Part shown: piece by piece, positions 25,149-38,118 of the stretch
How positions within the stretch are numbered: position 1 is the first letter of the stretch
How the letters are laid out: each line of letters opens with the position of its first letter
Assembly (NCBI GenBank): GCA_037903475.1
Contig: JBAJFG010000039.1
Location: forward strand, 930,001-994,000
Direction: 5' to 3'
From: Ancylostoma caninum
Taxonomy: Eukaryota; Nematoda; Chromadorea; Rhabditida; Ancylostomatidae
Length of the DNA: 64,000 bases
Position numbers and translations under genes: made by a program
The notes under the pieces: generated by a model
The model's input: only the letters and a program-made list of their open reading frames with translations
The model's database searches: none
What the model was told of the DNA's origin: nothing

Positions 25149-25365
25149 CGCATAGCTCAGTGGGTTGAGCGAATGATCGACGTTGTGGTGGTCAGGGGAT
25201 CGAACCCTGCCCTGATCCCCGTTTTGCAAATACATATAGTATGCTGCCTACGACTGCTGCAGTTATCTAACAAACTCCAGCATAAAAAGTAGCCCGGATG
25301 GCTCAATGGTTTGAGTGGCAGATTGCAATCTGTCCCTATCGCTGGTTCCACTCCGTTGGAGATCC
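25149..25365 (+). other. tRNA-like modules in element copy 2
   Basis: The first module has box A TAGCTCAGTGGG and a canonical box B core GATCGAACC. The second has TGGCTCAATGG and GGTTCCACTCC. The anticodon-arm hairpin GCAGA/TCTGT is kept. Acceptor stems are not formed. Confidence 0.6.
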
Positions 25366-25677
25366 AGAGTTAAGTATCGCAGTGTTTGGGGTTCACTGCT
25401 TGAAACGTCCCCCGTGATCTCCTTCGGGTAGTCCAGGAAGGCATCCGGCAACGTTTTGCATAAATTTCGAAGATAAACTACGATAAATGTAAGTGTAAGT
25501 AATAGTGGAAAACTCTTTCGAAGATAAACTACGATAAGTATAAGTGTAAGTAATAGTAATAGTGTAAGTAATAGCGAAAAACCACTTTTTCAAAGTTGAC
25601 GGAAACCGGGAGAGAGTAACTCCGCCGTGAAGGACTACTCCACGAAAGATAAATGACAGCGGTAGAACTACTTCGCA

Positions 25678-25791
25678 ATGGATATGGAACAATTTATACG
25701 GATTTCAATTATTTGTGAGGATCCCGAATCGGATGAGCTTTATTATTCAGATGGGATAACTGAAGTACTGTGTCCATCTATAGAAGAATAA
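25678..25791 (+). CDS. Short conserved ORF inside element copy 2
   Basis: Same 37-codon frame as in copy 4, with two substitutions (Ser to Cys at residue 13, Leu to Ser at residue 17) and no frame damage. Confidence 0.3.
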   Translation: MDMEQFIRISIICEDPESDELYYSDGITEVLCPSIEE

Positions 25792-26270
25792 CGGCCATTT
25801 TTGTATTCGCGAAGCAGTGTACTATAGCAGAAAATGGAAGACTTGGCTTCGTTTATTGTGTATTCAGAAATCTTTCCCCATGAAAATCACAAGAATGAAA
25901 AAACGTGAAAGTTGTGAAAATGGTCGCCGGCGCCCATTTGCAGTTTCTGCCGGACCGGTCTGTATGAATCACAATCTGAGATGAAGTAGCAGACCGTGGA
26001 GCATAGGCGGTCGTAGGTGAGGATGATCCTTTCACTTTTGAATGGCTTATTTGAAGGTTCCCACTTCCTACGGGGCTTTAGCATGCCTTTGTAACAACTC
26101 CCGGCTATACCTAGCAAAAATCTAGTTTTCTCTACAAAATCTACTTGGCTGCTCTATATAAGGACAATTCTGATTCACATTCCCTCCAAAAAAAAAGAGA
26201 AAATGAAGAAGTAAAGGATAGAGAAAAGCGTCCAGCAAAAGCACCAGTTAGCGAGTGCGAAATAGAACTT

Positions 26271-26276
26271 TTTATT
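26271..26276 (-). promoter_or_regulatory. Poly(A) signal of the Ly6-like gene
   Basis: AATAAA on the minus strand, about 120 bases beyond the TAA stop at 26396. It is the only close match downstream. Confidence 0.7.
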
Positions 26277-26395
26277 GTCTACGTACAGTTCAAGAGTGGA
26301 AAAATGGTCACAGCACCTCTGATATCCATGCAGGGAAAGGGAAAAGGAAACAAACAAATTCACAATAACACAATATCCATCGTCTTCGCCAGGCG

Positions 26396-29300
26396 TTACT
26401 TATTACAGTTGTCGGTTTCACATCGAGAACACGAGCCCGATCCGCCGCTGAACTTGCAGATCGCCGGTCCGGCCATGCAACCCATGTTCTTGTTGGCGCA
26501 CGTCCGTAGCACGAACGGTGCTGAACAGGGGGAGAATCACAATCACAACGAGAAAACTGAAAAAATGAAAGGGGCAGGGGGTAAGGAGGCTGTGTCCATA
26601 GCTCATCGCGTCGCGACTGTCGAGCGCATGCGACATGTTCGAAACGGTTGGTCCCCTTTGGGAACATGTGCATTGTGGTGCTAAAAAATCCAAAATCGCT
26701 GCTTCAAATCTACTTAACTCATGTACTGGTCGCATCGCAAATGGTGCGGTCATTGCCGCGACGCAGCCGCATCGCGATGGAGTATGAACACAGCCAAATG
26801 GAGAGGTACGACTCGTTGTTTCGAGGAAGGTTATTGTTTTCAACGCAGTTTTGGCCCACTTTCTGCATAGGCTATAAAACTTTTGTAAGTTTGCGTGGTT
26901 GTACAGCGTTTTGAGGTCTTCTAGATAGAAACGTAATAGGTGAAGGAAAAGAAGATGATAAATCCACAATAAAATGAAGAACTTAGGGGCTCATGGATGC
27001 ATCTTGTTCAAAATTCCTTGCAAAAGTGGATTTCGCTCGTTTGTCACCCATGAAAATGTTAGTAAAGAAAGATGTTCCGAGAAAAAAAATCCAAGAAAAA
27101 ACAGATAGGAGATAAGAAAATAGGAAAGCGAGTTAGATGAGCACTGGCTAGGTAAGTGGGAATACCGCAGGATTCCTACAGCCTATATTTCTGGAATTTT
27201 TCTTTTCAGTTCTTTTCTCCAACCTCTCTATAGACGACGTAGCAAAATCTTTGAAAGCCCAAAAGCTATATGTATACTCATTCAATTGAAAATTTGTATA
27301 ACTTCTAGCGCTTGGTACGAGAGAGCCATAGGCCAATAGGCCTGCTGTTGAGGCTTATGAAGCCTAAGGATGCAAGAATCTCGGATAGTGAATTGTTTCT
27401 GGCTGTAGGAGCTATTCCAAAGTATGACTGATTTGTTAGGTCACCTCTTTTTTTTACCTATGATTAATCTGGCTTCGTTTCTCGCTAAAATTTCGCTGAA
27501 ATTGACTTTAAACGGTGATTTCCTCAGATATCCTGAAACTTCTTAAGAATCTCCCTCCTCCCCACAAACTCACATTTTCCTCCTTCGCATGAGAATTTCT
27601 GGCAGACGTACTTTCCATCAACACCTGTGTCACATAATCGTGACTGGTAATTGTCCTTGGACCCGGAATAACAGCGTTTCGCTGCTTCTGAAAGAATATA
27701 TCACTTGGAGTATGAACCAGGAAGTGGGAGGAGAAGAACTATGACATCAGAGCGAGTGGCGGCATTGTTTTGTCGACGAGTTATCGCATCAACACTAAGG
27801 GTCAAAAATTGTTGAGCATAGATTTTTACAGCGAGGTCGTCCGTGCTCAGTCCGAGCCTTCTAACCTGATTTTTTGGAAGAAAGTTCTGGATTATTGCCA
27901 ACGGCATCGAGCCTGCTCTAGCTCCTATATTTTTAAACGTTTTAAAAATCATTCCTCCAGCACAATCTCTCTATTTTTTCTCTAACTCAAAAAAAAGTAA
28001 GAATTATACTCCTTACTTTACTTCTTGGACTATTCACGAAAGAGCTACTGCTATCACTTTTTATGCAAAACCTGTGAAATGGACTAATTCGTTGAAAGCG
28101 TAGAGAAGAGGTAGATTACGGCCAACTAAGGTAAACCTGACCGATTTCCGCACCGCCTACCCTCCCTTCACAACATTACCTCCTGCGACTCATAGATCTC
28201 ACTGATCAGCATTTTAGAGCTAGCTAGCTGGAGATTACTATCAGTCACGATACAGCCGGTAAGATACCGATATGAGGCGAAGGGGGAGGGAGGGAGTCAA
28301 ACAAGCATTTCGAAAATCGGCCAGATTCATCCTCTGCATCTTGCAGTGTACCTCTCTGAATTCGGAGCCTACAGCTCCTGTTTTATACGCACAAGTACAG
28401 TCGGGTCCGGCAGCCACTGCAAATGGGCGCCGGCGGGCGCCGGCCGCCGCCACCCTCCGGCGCACCGGTATTAATGAGCTATAAATCACTCGAGCTTGGG
28501 AGAAAGCGAAGAAAAATACAATTTTAGTCCATAGTAGACAGAGACCGGACTGTAAGCCTAACCCTATGCTTAAGAATGAGTTTACTCCCTTTTCACCTAA
28601 ATTTCTAAGATAAACTACGATAAGTGTAAGTGTAAGTAATAGTGGACACCATTTGTACGTTGCATCGTGTGCGCGTATAGCTCAGTGGGTTGAGCGAATG
28701 ATCGACGTTGTGGTGGTCAGGGGGTCGAATCCTGCCCTGTGCCCCCGTTCTGCAAATACATACAGTATGCTGCCTACGACTGCTGCAGTTATCTAACACA
28801 CTCCAACATAAAAAGTAGCCCGGATGGCTCAGTGGTTTGAGCGGCAGATTGCAATCTGTCCCTATCGCTGGTTCCACTCCGTTGGAGATCCAGAGTTAAG
28901 TATCGCAGTGTTTGGGGTTCACTGCTTGCAACGTCCCCCGTGATCTCCTTCGGGTAGTCCAGGAAGGCATCCGGCATCGTTTTGCATAAATTTCGAAGAT
29001 AAACTACGATAAGTGTAAGTGTAAGTAATAGTAATAGTGTAAGTAATAGTGAAAAACCACTTTTTCAAAGTGGAGGGAAACCGGGAGAGAGTAACTCCAC
29101 CGTAAAGGACTGCTCCACGAAAGATAAATGACAGCGGTAGAACTACTTCGCAATGGATATGGAACAATTTATACGGATTTCAATTGTTTCTGAGGATCCC
29201 GAATTGGATGAGCTTTATTATTCAGATGGGATAACTGAAGTACTGTGTCCATCTATAGAAGAATAACGGCCATTTTTGTATTCGCGAAGCAGTGTACCAT

Positions 29301-31117
29301 AGCAGAAAAGGGAAGAGTTGGCTTCGCTTAGTGTGTATTCAGAAATCTTTCCCCACGAAAATCACAAAAATGAAAAAACGTGAAAGTTGTGAAAATGGTC
29401 CCCTGCTTAGTAGCCTTAACATATCCACTGCACTCTTTCTACTATGGACTAAAATTGTATTTTTCTTCGCTTTCTCCCAAGCTCGAGTGATTTATAGCTC
29501 ATTAATACGGGACGCCGGAGGGTGGCCGCCGCCGGCCGGCGCCCGCCGGCGCCCATTTGCAGTGGCTGCCGGACCCGACTGTAGGCGCATTTCCCAAAAA
29601 TGGCGTTTTCGCTGTCGAAAATTTCTGAGCAGCCTATCGAGAGGTACTTATAATAAGAGCCCTCTCTTTCACTGAATTGATTTCTCATCAAAAACCCAAA
29701 AACCTCATGTTGATCTCAGTTAAAGTTTCAAGTGTTTCCAATGACTGAGAAGAATTCAGCAGCAACTTTTTGCAATCTTGAGCTGGGGAAAAACATTTCA
29801 AAGGAATTCGAGGGATATTGCAACAAAATGTTTTTTTTTTGTTCCTATGTCTGCACTGATGATCCATAGAGGGAAAATAATGTAATGAGCATGAATAAAA
29901 TAATTCCCAAGATTTTGTGTCCATAGTGATGAGAACAAAAAATTTTCCTCAAGCAGTTCGTTATTAGCAGTGGAAAATATTATAGTTTCCTGCAAGCAGG
30001 ATACACCCACTAGTTCCTTGCTCATGTTAGTCATCGAAATGTGGATTCCATAGAAGTGGTCGTTTTTATTGGAAACGGATACTGACCGATGATAAAATTA
30101 TAGTAAAGCAGGAAAATGGCATAGTTTTAATAAACGGGAGAAAAAAATCTGCAGAGTGGAGGCGTGGAGCGTTACACGTGTAAAGATTAGCATAGCCAAG
30201 ATATATGATTGGTCGATGGTGTGAGTCAGCCAATCGCAAAGCTCGACCGCAGCTCCATTTCCAAGTGAAATCTTCCGAGGCATAGATTAGCAGATACCCA
30301 GGTGTGTGGCATTAGATGTATCATAATCAATCTGAGTTAAGCATTACTACTTTCTACAAGAAATTTCGCCGCGGGTGTTTTTATCTAGGAAAAAGTCAAC
30401 GACATCTGTTTTAGGTATGTCCCTTCAAAAATCGGTAATACCTTTGATGTTTTAGTTTTTCAAATTTGGTCATTTGTTCAGAGATACTTCAGTTAAAGTG
30501 TGTTTTTGATCTGGAAGAGAAAAAAATTGGAAAACAGCAAGTAAGGCGAGCGGACGGCTGATTAAAGAAATTTTTTGTGAAAAGGCTACTAATCAAACCA
30601 AGTGAATAGTCCAGAACAGGTTCTGGAAGACTGTGAGGAATATTTCAAGTGACTAATGTTTGAGAGAATTCTGACTTTCAGATTTTCTGCGTTCTATAAA
30701 CAACGTAATAATTCATGCCATATGATACATATATAAGTTATGCTTCATTAATTCAATATTACGTCTATAAAACGGCGCTAAATTTCACCTCATCAAGTCA
30801 AACTGGTGTAAAGACCTTCTTCTTCAAGGATCCAGGAATATTTCCGAAAATTGTTTAACAACCCAAAGCTCACTTCCTATTGAATTCTATTTGAAGATTA
30901 ATTAGAGAGCATCAACTTCATCATGATTGTTAAAGTAATATTGGAGAAGGACGATTTCTTCAGGAACACCCAGAAAAATTCGTAGTGGTTGATCAGGGTT
31001 GAGCAACGGCAAAATACGCAAGTACACAGTTTGGTATGAATTCTAAAAAAACAAAAAAAACAACGAACCTGTAATAATAACAACGATTAGAAAGACGACC
31101 AATGTTCGGCAAACCAT
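26396..31117 (-). CDS. Secreted Ly6/uPAR-like (three-finger) protein, 3 exons, 95 aa
   Basis: Exons: 31069-31117, 27574-27687, 26396-26520; phases agree at both junctions. Exon 1 encodes a signal peptide (MVCRTLVVFLIVVIIT). Exon 2 gives the first finger, opening KRCYSGSKDNYQSRLC. Exon 3 has the spacing C-x6-C-x6-C-x8-C-x2-C-x4-C and ends CETDNCNK-stop. The predicted mature chain has ten cysteines (residues 22, 35, 45, 50, 62, 69, 76, 85, 88, 93), as expected for five disulfides of a three-finger domain. There is no hydrophobic tail, so it should be secreted, not GPI-anchored. Acceptors are CTTTCAG and TGTTCAG; the intron 1 donor GTTCGT is weak, so exon 1 is the least certain part. Intron 1 (3.4 kb) hosts composite element copy 3. 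Its ligand or function cannot be inferred. Confidence 0.8.
28673..28891 (+). other. tRNA-like modules in element copy 3
   Basis: Box A strings TAGCTCAGTGGG and TGGCTCAGTGG are intact. The box B of the first module (GGGTCGAATCC) has one departure from consensus; the second is GGTTCCACTCC. Confidence 0.6.
29153..29266 (+). CDS. Short conserved ORF inside element copy 3
   Basis: Open over all 37 codons; one conservative change relative to copy 4 (Ile to Val at residue 11). Confidence 0.3.
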   Translation: MDMEQFIRISIVSEDPELDELYYSDGITEVLCPSIEE

Positions 31118-31119
31118 TT

Positions 31120-34100
31120 CTATTAGATCTGGAATGTTCTGCGATTTTTAAAAGGCTCAATTGGTCAAGGAGAAAAACTTCCGCCACGTGCGAGACGCTA
31201 AACCAACGAGGAAACGATTGATGACTGAACGAGTTGGCTGGGAGCAGCTGCCAATCCGTCACAACATGGCAAGGTGAAAAACATAGATTATCGATCGAGT
31301 CTGGAGATGATCAGGATGTTGTCTGGACCTGTCGTGTCATCCAGAGAGGTTAGGAGGAAATAGTGGCATTTTTTGACGTGATGTGCTTCGGTAATTTCAT
31401 GGTTATCTATTTTTTCTTAACATAAGGAATGAATTTATTGGATCCAGAAGCCAGCAAATACTGACTAGTCCAAAGATTTCCACCGAAGTTGCCTTGTTTT
31501 TTTAAAATTTTTTTAGGACTTGAGTACTCGTTATTGTTTTTTTTGTGTTTAAATGGTGATGTACAGTACCAGCTTACAGTTATGGACACCATACTAGCTC
31601 ATTCCTTATCCTACTGGAGTGCTATTTTTAAATCTGCTGCTATTCAATGAAACATAACCTACCAGAATATGATAAATACGATCATGATTGCGAACAGCAT
31701 GAGAATTTTTCTTCTTCTTTCTCTTTTTTCTTTTGCCTTTGAAGAAATGAAACACAAACGAATGAAAAATGAGATTCCTTGAACGTGAAAATGAGATCCC
31801 TCGGAAATTTAATATAGTATGCTGGAGAGCTAAAACGCCTACTAATTGTTCACGCACAAATATCCTTGGAATTTTATTCCACCTAGCATAACTTTTTAGC
31901 CGAGTATGAGAGGGATTATCATCTGGAAGAAATTGGGGGAATGGGGGCGGGGGGGGGGGGGCGCCAAAAGTAGATTATTTATCTATTTATTTATTGAACT
32001 ACACTCGAATGTGTACCAAAAAAATTTCGAACATCAAATGGGAGCCACGACTGAGCACAGCATTTATTTTAATTCAAATGGTTGGCCAAGGCAGTAAACA
32101 AGACTGGTCATAGCTCATGTCGAATTGAAACAAGCCGTTCTCCTCCTGCAGTAAGTGAAGGAGTCCCCTGCCGAGGTCCTGTTCCCGACACAGAGCGCAC
32201 CTTGCTAAGCCTAGAGCAACCAGGGCTCGGATGACCAACTTAACCCATGGCGAACGCATTCGTCTGGGACCCTGGGCGAACGGATTGGGGGACCTCAAGG
32301 AAGAGGGTTCACCAAACCTTGGTGATCCTCAAACGACGACAGTACCACAAGCTGCAGACCAGATCATGTGATGTTCAGTGGACATTGTGGTTTATATATA
32401 ACTATTCGCAAGTAACTACAATGTAAAAGTAAAGGGAGTCTGGCCCAAATATTGTTGCCCTAAAAAAATGTTCTCAAAATTTGACTCTTGGTTTCTTGAG
32501 TTCCAGCAGGAGACTCTCAGAACCAGAATCGCAACAGTTACGAAGCAGAGGAAAACGAGCTACACCCAAGATGATGAACCTGTCAGCGCAAAACTTCGAT
32601 TATTTATTATATTTTTTATTCCTTTATCTCTTTTGCTTGTACATGGCTTTACCACACTAATCTATGGATAGAATCTTATTCTTTCAAATTTGAAATACAA
32701 TTCCGCTCAAGTCTCAAAAGAATGATTCCAGAAGAGCGGTTACCCTAGTGACATAGGAAAAACAAGACTACGAAAACTGGTTTAGAGTTCTCATTTGTTA
32801 TGAAAACTCACATAGAGATTCGACGCTCGGCCTGTAAATTTTTTCACTACGTCTCTCAAGGAGGCTTTTTGCGGACCGGTGTCGATGACAGAATAAGTGC
32901 TCTTCGTCGATAGAAGGTCTCACTTCGCACCTCTATGAACCTGGATAAGTTACTGTAGTTTTTATTTCTTCAGAATTCATTTGTTCACGATGTGTGCACC
33001 CCTGGATCCGTACGCTTATCTACAATACCGTCCAAGTGGATTTTAAACGAGTGTATGATCCATAAAAGTGAAGCGACGATAACAGAAAGAGAACGAGTAA
33101 GTGAGCAAGTAAGGAAATGAGTGAATGAGAATGAAACAGTTCAGATGAGCGTCTCTTGCACAAGAAATCGTAAATAAGGTGAGCAGGCTGTCATATACTC
33201 TCGTAAATATGATTTTAATCACTCTATGAGCTCAGCTTGTGATGCTGAAATTCTGAGATTTAGATCAGGGACTGGGTAAAAGCACGCGTGCACGAGGGCA
33301 CGTCCTTGACCTCAACCTTGCTGCGATAACCATGATTACCCTGGTATCTAGGTAAAGTTCGATAACAAACTATATCAAGGACCCTAGACATTAACAAGCC
33401 ATATGAACTCTCCTTTAAATAGATAAGCAACCATACTTTAAGGATTGTAGGTAAGAAAAAATCAGTGAATGAGCTGGAGAGGCTCCAGAGCAATTCCTGA
33501 AAATCCTGAGCGAAACTAGACAGCACTGATAGCACCATGAGGGCAGAAAACTGTATTTCCTCATCATAATTAGTTCCGTATAAGAAGGAACTACCATTAT
33601 AGATACGTCCAGCACACATTGATTGGCAGCGATTACTACGGCACTGTGAATGACAACCGGTTCCGCGCGATGTGTCGTTAAATAAACACTAAAAAGTGAC
33701 AGGCAAACCTTCGCATTACACGAGGCGGGGTTCAAGTGACAGCTTGAGACCACGTCTGGTTCGTAAGAACAACAGCAGCTGTTGCTTTTGTGCTGCTAAT
33801 AGCAGTTTAATTCATTTTGCGCAAAGTTTGCCTATCTTCACATTTCTTTCTAGGAGAATGGTTTATCTTCAGAGCATTAGACGACGATGCAGTAAAGCCA
33901 AAGCCTTCGAGCTTAAGCAAATAGACAGGAAACCCGGGGAAAAAGATAGTTGGCATGTATAAAGGGCAAGCAGGGGTTATTTCTTGAGAAAGATTGGTAA
34001 ACACGGAAGTATACGGTAGAGTTTCTTGGATGAAGAAGTCCGCTGTAACTCGAACCTTGGTCTTTTAGTGGTCTTCGACTAGTAGGTGCTCTGGCAAGAA

Positions 34101-37100
34101 AACACACCCCTGGTTACCGGGAAATTTCTCCGTTTGCTCACTTCTCTTGGTAACGGGGTCAAGCACTGAACTGATTAGAATTTTCCAGAAAACTTTTAGG
34201 AGTTGCAACATGTTAGCATGAGATTTTGCACTAAAATAAAACAAAACAGGCCAACGATAATGTGCTATGATCCTTGCACTCACTGAATTTGCAATTCCTG
34301 ACACATTTCTAAAGTCACGTGATCTTTACAATAGTAATGGAAAGCTGTTGACTAAGCCTAGCCTTGGTTTCTGTCGCAAAACTTCTATTTAAGCCATGGA
34401 ATCGAGGGCGACGACGAAAATATCCGCCATAAAATTTTCAATCAAAATCCATGGTAACCTTCGCTGATTTCGGTGACGAAACTGTACTTGAAGATGATAG
34501 TTACCGATAAATGTTACAAGTACCCTCCCTCAGGGGGGGGAGGAGCAATCAAAATTTGTTTGGTTTAGCAAAGACATGAGCCTGACCCTGACTTAGATGT
34601 GTAAAACTGTCATCAAATAATGCAGTGGTCAGCAAAACGTAAGAAGAACTCGAAAAAGTCGCTGTAACTTTCATAAAAATATGGAATTCCACTGTGATTT
34701 CACTGCTAGTGTGTATCCAAGAATGTCTCCAAATTCTGCCAGGAGAAATGTTTGCAGCAGCCAAATCTTTTCGAATGCCTCTCTCCCATAAGAAAGGGCT
34801 GAAGGTGTCATATAACATCGAATTCTCATGACAAGCATTCATAAAACAGGGGCTCATTTCATTATGACGCCATTATTTCACAGAAAATCACATAAAAACA
34901 AGTGATTCATACTTAGAACCTTTGCACTCCAGTTGAAGTAACTCATTTTTTTCTTTATTTTTTTCAGATTTGCTTCTTTTTGGAATATGACCTCGGTTAT
35001 GTTCTGGATCCATGCTGCACTTGTTAAGTTGCCTTCAAACCTGAGTTTTTTTCACACATGGACGATATATGGGCACCATATATGGGTACATTTTGTCTAA
35101 ATTGATCACCTAAGTATAGGAGCAACTGTTGTGTCAAGTGCCCTACGGAGTGCGAGGCTGGGCCTTTTGGTAGAATCTGGCACGGAACCGTGAAAATAGA
35201 ATTACACAAATCACTTGCAAAATGGTTGCATTTTCGACAGTCCTCGAGAAATTATGGATAATGCAGCAAATTCATCGATGAATAGAGCGGGTTTCTCTGA
35301 GTGGTGCTATGAATCTTATGAAAAATGAACCATTGCAAGCAGTAAATGAATCATGAATCACCGAATTGCTGTGAACCACTGTAACTTGTCATTTTAGTCA
35401 CGCTAGAACATGTGGAACTTATAGGCATCACTGATAGTTCACGTCAAAAAATTCCTCAAACTTGGAGAGAAGTTCAAAATTTCTTGAGTTCCGACAAGGA
35501 ATCACTGGGATGAGTCTTTAAAAAGCCACCTTCGGCACTGAATATCGCCCTGCAAATGTAATAACACAAATAAAACAAATAGCCTAACTTAATATCAAAT
35601 TCCTTATGCCAGGAATAGACGTAAAGAATACAGGCTAAAAAGTTCGCAGAATAGAAGGGAGATTAACGATATTATGATGGCATTAAAAATTATGACATGC
35701 AAATGTGGCATTGAGTCTGCTTCATTTTCTACTCTCTTGCCCCATCAACAACCAGAGGCGAGGGTATGGAAATAAGAATCTATGCTGCCAGAACACAGGT
35801 CAGGTCTAAATTCTTCTCCGTGAGAGTTCTACATTTGATCAAGGACGTTAACACGGACAACTTTCCCCATTTGTCAGTGAAAGAACTCAAAAAAATTGGA
35901 GAAAAGATCGTGCATTCAGAGGTTTTGATGGCTTTGTGCAACTAATAGTTGAACTGATAATAGAGATTACATTATATGTGGATGAAAGTGCCCACTACTG
36001 TTATTCATTCTTCGGCAAATTCATTGTATTTACTGAATATAAATTATTGCATATACATGCGTGGACTTTGAAAGGCAAACGTTCACATTTTCCTATTTCT
36101 GTCGTTTTTCCTCTTGATTTTATCGTGTTTATTTGTTTCCCGTCTGTAAACAAACAAATTAATAGATGCGCATAAAGTAATAGTAATCTATCTATACACA
36201 TTGATTCATTTACTGGTAATTAACTTCATTTACAATTTACAACATTGCGGAATAAAAGGTGAATGGTTGAGTAGGCTCAGTTCAGCAACAATGAAGAGAT
36301 TGTTGTGCAAAGAAAAGAAGTTTGAAGGACATCAACATAAATAATATATTATATAGGACTTTAATGAATTATTTTTGATGTGCTGAAGCCGGAAATCAAT
36401 CAAATAACTAAATACAAAGTACAAATTGAAGTGACAAGTGAGCTGTAAACAATTTCACCCAACAAATTAATTAATTAACAAATACAACAAATTAAAAGAC
36501 TGGGCGTTTATTTGTGGAGAAAATGGGAAAAAAATTTTTTGAAAAGATCAAAAACCAACTTTCGAGACCACATTTCAGTCTCTAGACCTTCTAAAGAGAT
36601 GCAGTGTTTATAATGAAGCATTAATTATCATAATAATTAAAAAATTGAATAGAACTATCAGATGCCTGAAGAGCTATGTATAATACGTACGACTATAACT
36701 TTCCAAGAAAATGGATAAAAGGGCGGAGTTTGTCCAGCGTCTATCCGTGAGCGAACAAAGCCACATGGCGCTAAAGCTCAGCCTTAGTTCGCTTTCAACG
36801 GTATCAAATTACCGTGTCCAATTACAAACACAGCTAAAGACCCTCTTAGACCGCGTATCGCCTTGCAATAAGTAGAATTATTGATGAGCTAATGGGCTAC
36901 GTAGCGTGGCGTTCCTGAACAGTACTATTTCCGAGGTGAAACATCAAAATCAAGAAGAAATTTTCAGGAAATCACGGAAGCCGAGCAGAAGGAGGTGGCG
37001 GCGTCGCTGTGGAGAGAATGTTGAGGTTTGGTCGGCGCCTCCAAACTTCTTTGAACACTTTTCCTTGGAGAACAGAATAGCTAAGAACCAGTGGCTGAAC

Positions 37101-38110
37101 AAATGTAAACAGAAGACATTCTCTGGAACTTGGATACAAAGGCATAGGTAAACTTTTAACTAAACCGACCGACTACTCAAGGAAAAAAGCAGCGACAGCA
37201 CAGTAAGCGCGAAAAATGTCTTCCACTAGGAAAACGTGCCCGGCAGAGAAGAGACGTCCACATATTCGACCGGCGCAAATGTTATGGCATGTCTTATTTG
37301 AGAAAAACAAGAAAGGGCATTGCTGTTGCGCGGCGTCGGCTGCAGGAACTCGTCTGGTTCCACAGAAATCCTTTGAAAGTGTTCTTCTCACGTGATATTG
37401 AAACACTGAGCAAAAATATTCGTTTTGTAATGCTAGAGCAGGGTGTTTCCGATGGTCACAAGCGAGGGAAGAACCTGGATTTCTCTCTGATCAACCCCTT
37501 CCTACTCCGCACTTCCACCCACAGCTCTAGAATTCTAGAATACGTTCCAAAAACGTAAGGCGTTACACACAGGCTAAAAACGTCGGATTTTTGGGTCCCC
37601 TAATTTTGCATTGTTTTGACTGTTTTATTCTCGAATTTTTTTAAACTACTGCTTAGGTGTTGACAGTTTAATAAAAGAAATTTTGAAAAAATTCTCGGAA
37701 ATACAGCAGCTGCAGTGCACATGGGCGAGTGGACAGTCTCTCCGAACAAAGAACAATTTATCTCATTATATTTGACATAATTCTCATAGTTGACGGAGAT
37801 GACTTGTGTATACATATTCTAAAAATTCTCATTACACATTATAGTAAGTTTCCTTTACCTTACTGACGAGTGCAGGAGGAGACTTATGATATAGCTTTGT
37901 TTTCGTATAAGGATAATGCACGAAACGGAAACGAGCATCAGATTCTAAATTGAAATATAGAATTAATCTCTGTAGCAGAAATTTCCTATTTTCGCCGGAT
38001 CACACGTCAATTTCGGAAAAGCGGTTAGGTTACAGCCTTTCCAGAAGTGTTCATGAATCTCGGAAAAATAGGAAGTTGGTAGGAAATCTCCTGAATTTGT
38101 ACAGCCAGAT
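31120..38110. other. Long stretch without a supportable gene
   Basis: Holds a G-run near 31947-31960, a short ATTT tract near 31978-31995, a partner of the 22.8-kb repeat at 32160-32350 and scattered short frames. One cysteine-patterned minus-strand segment at 33576-33688, preceded by CACTTTTTAG, is discussed as a finding. Otherwise nothing recognisable. Confidence 0.4.
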
Positions 38111-38118
38111 GAATACTC

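Larger units (their letters stand above)
24837..25964 (+). mobile_element. Composite TIR element, copy 2
   Basis: Bounded by TA/CAGTCGGGTCCGG on the left and CCGGTCTG/TA on the right, giving a TA target-site duplication. The right inverted repeat is shortened by an internal deletion: the block normally between the GTGAAAATGGT string and the CGCCGG end is missing. Modules in order: left TIR, TTAGGC repeats (about 25018-25032), tRNA-like modules (25149-25220, 25291-25365), an expanded GTAAGTGTAAGTAATAG tract (about 25485-25575), and the 37-codon frame (25678-25791). It lies between the two Ly6 genes. Confidence 0.9.
28396..29583 (+). mobile_element. Composite TIR element, copy 3 (complete, in Ly6 intron 1)
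   Basis: The best-preserved ends: TA/CAGTCGGGTCCGGCAG on the left and its complement GACCCGACTG/TA on the right, each continuing as a ~140-bp inverted repeat, with a TA duplication. The TTAGGC repeats seen in copies 1, 2 and 4 are deleted here. The tRNA-like modules (28673-28746, 28817-28891), GTAAGT tract and 37-codon frame (29153-29266) are present. It is inserted antisense to the host gene. Confidence 0.92.

Noticed and set aside
25149..25365. Functional tRNA genes
   Set aside because: Box A and B strings are present but acceptor stems and parts of the T arm do not pair, and both modules recur in every element copy.
26418..26969. 183-codon minus-strand frame
   Set aside because: It overlaps the Ly6 last exon in a different frame; the exon's cysteine pattern and splice phase identify the true frame.
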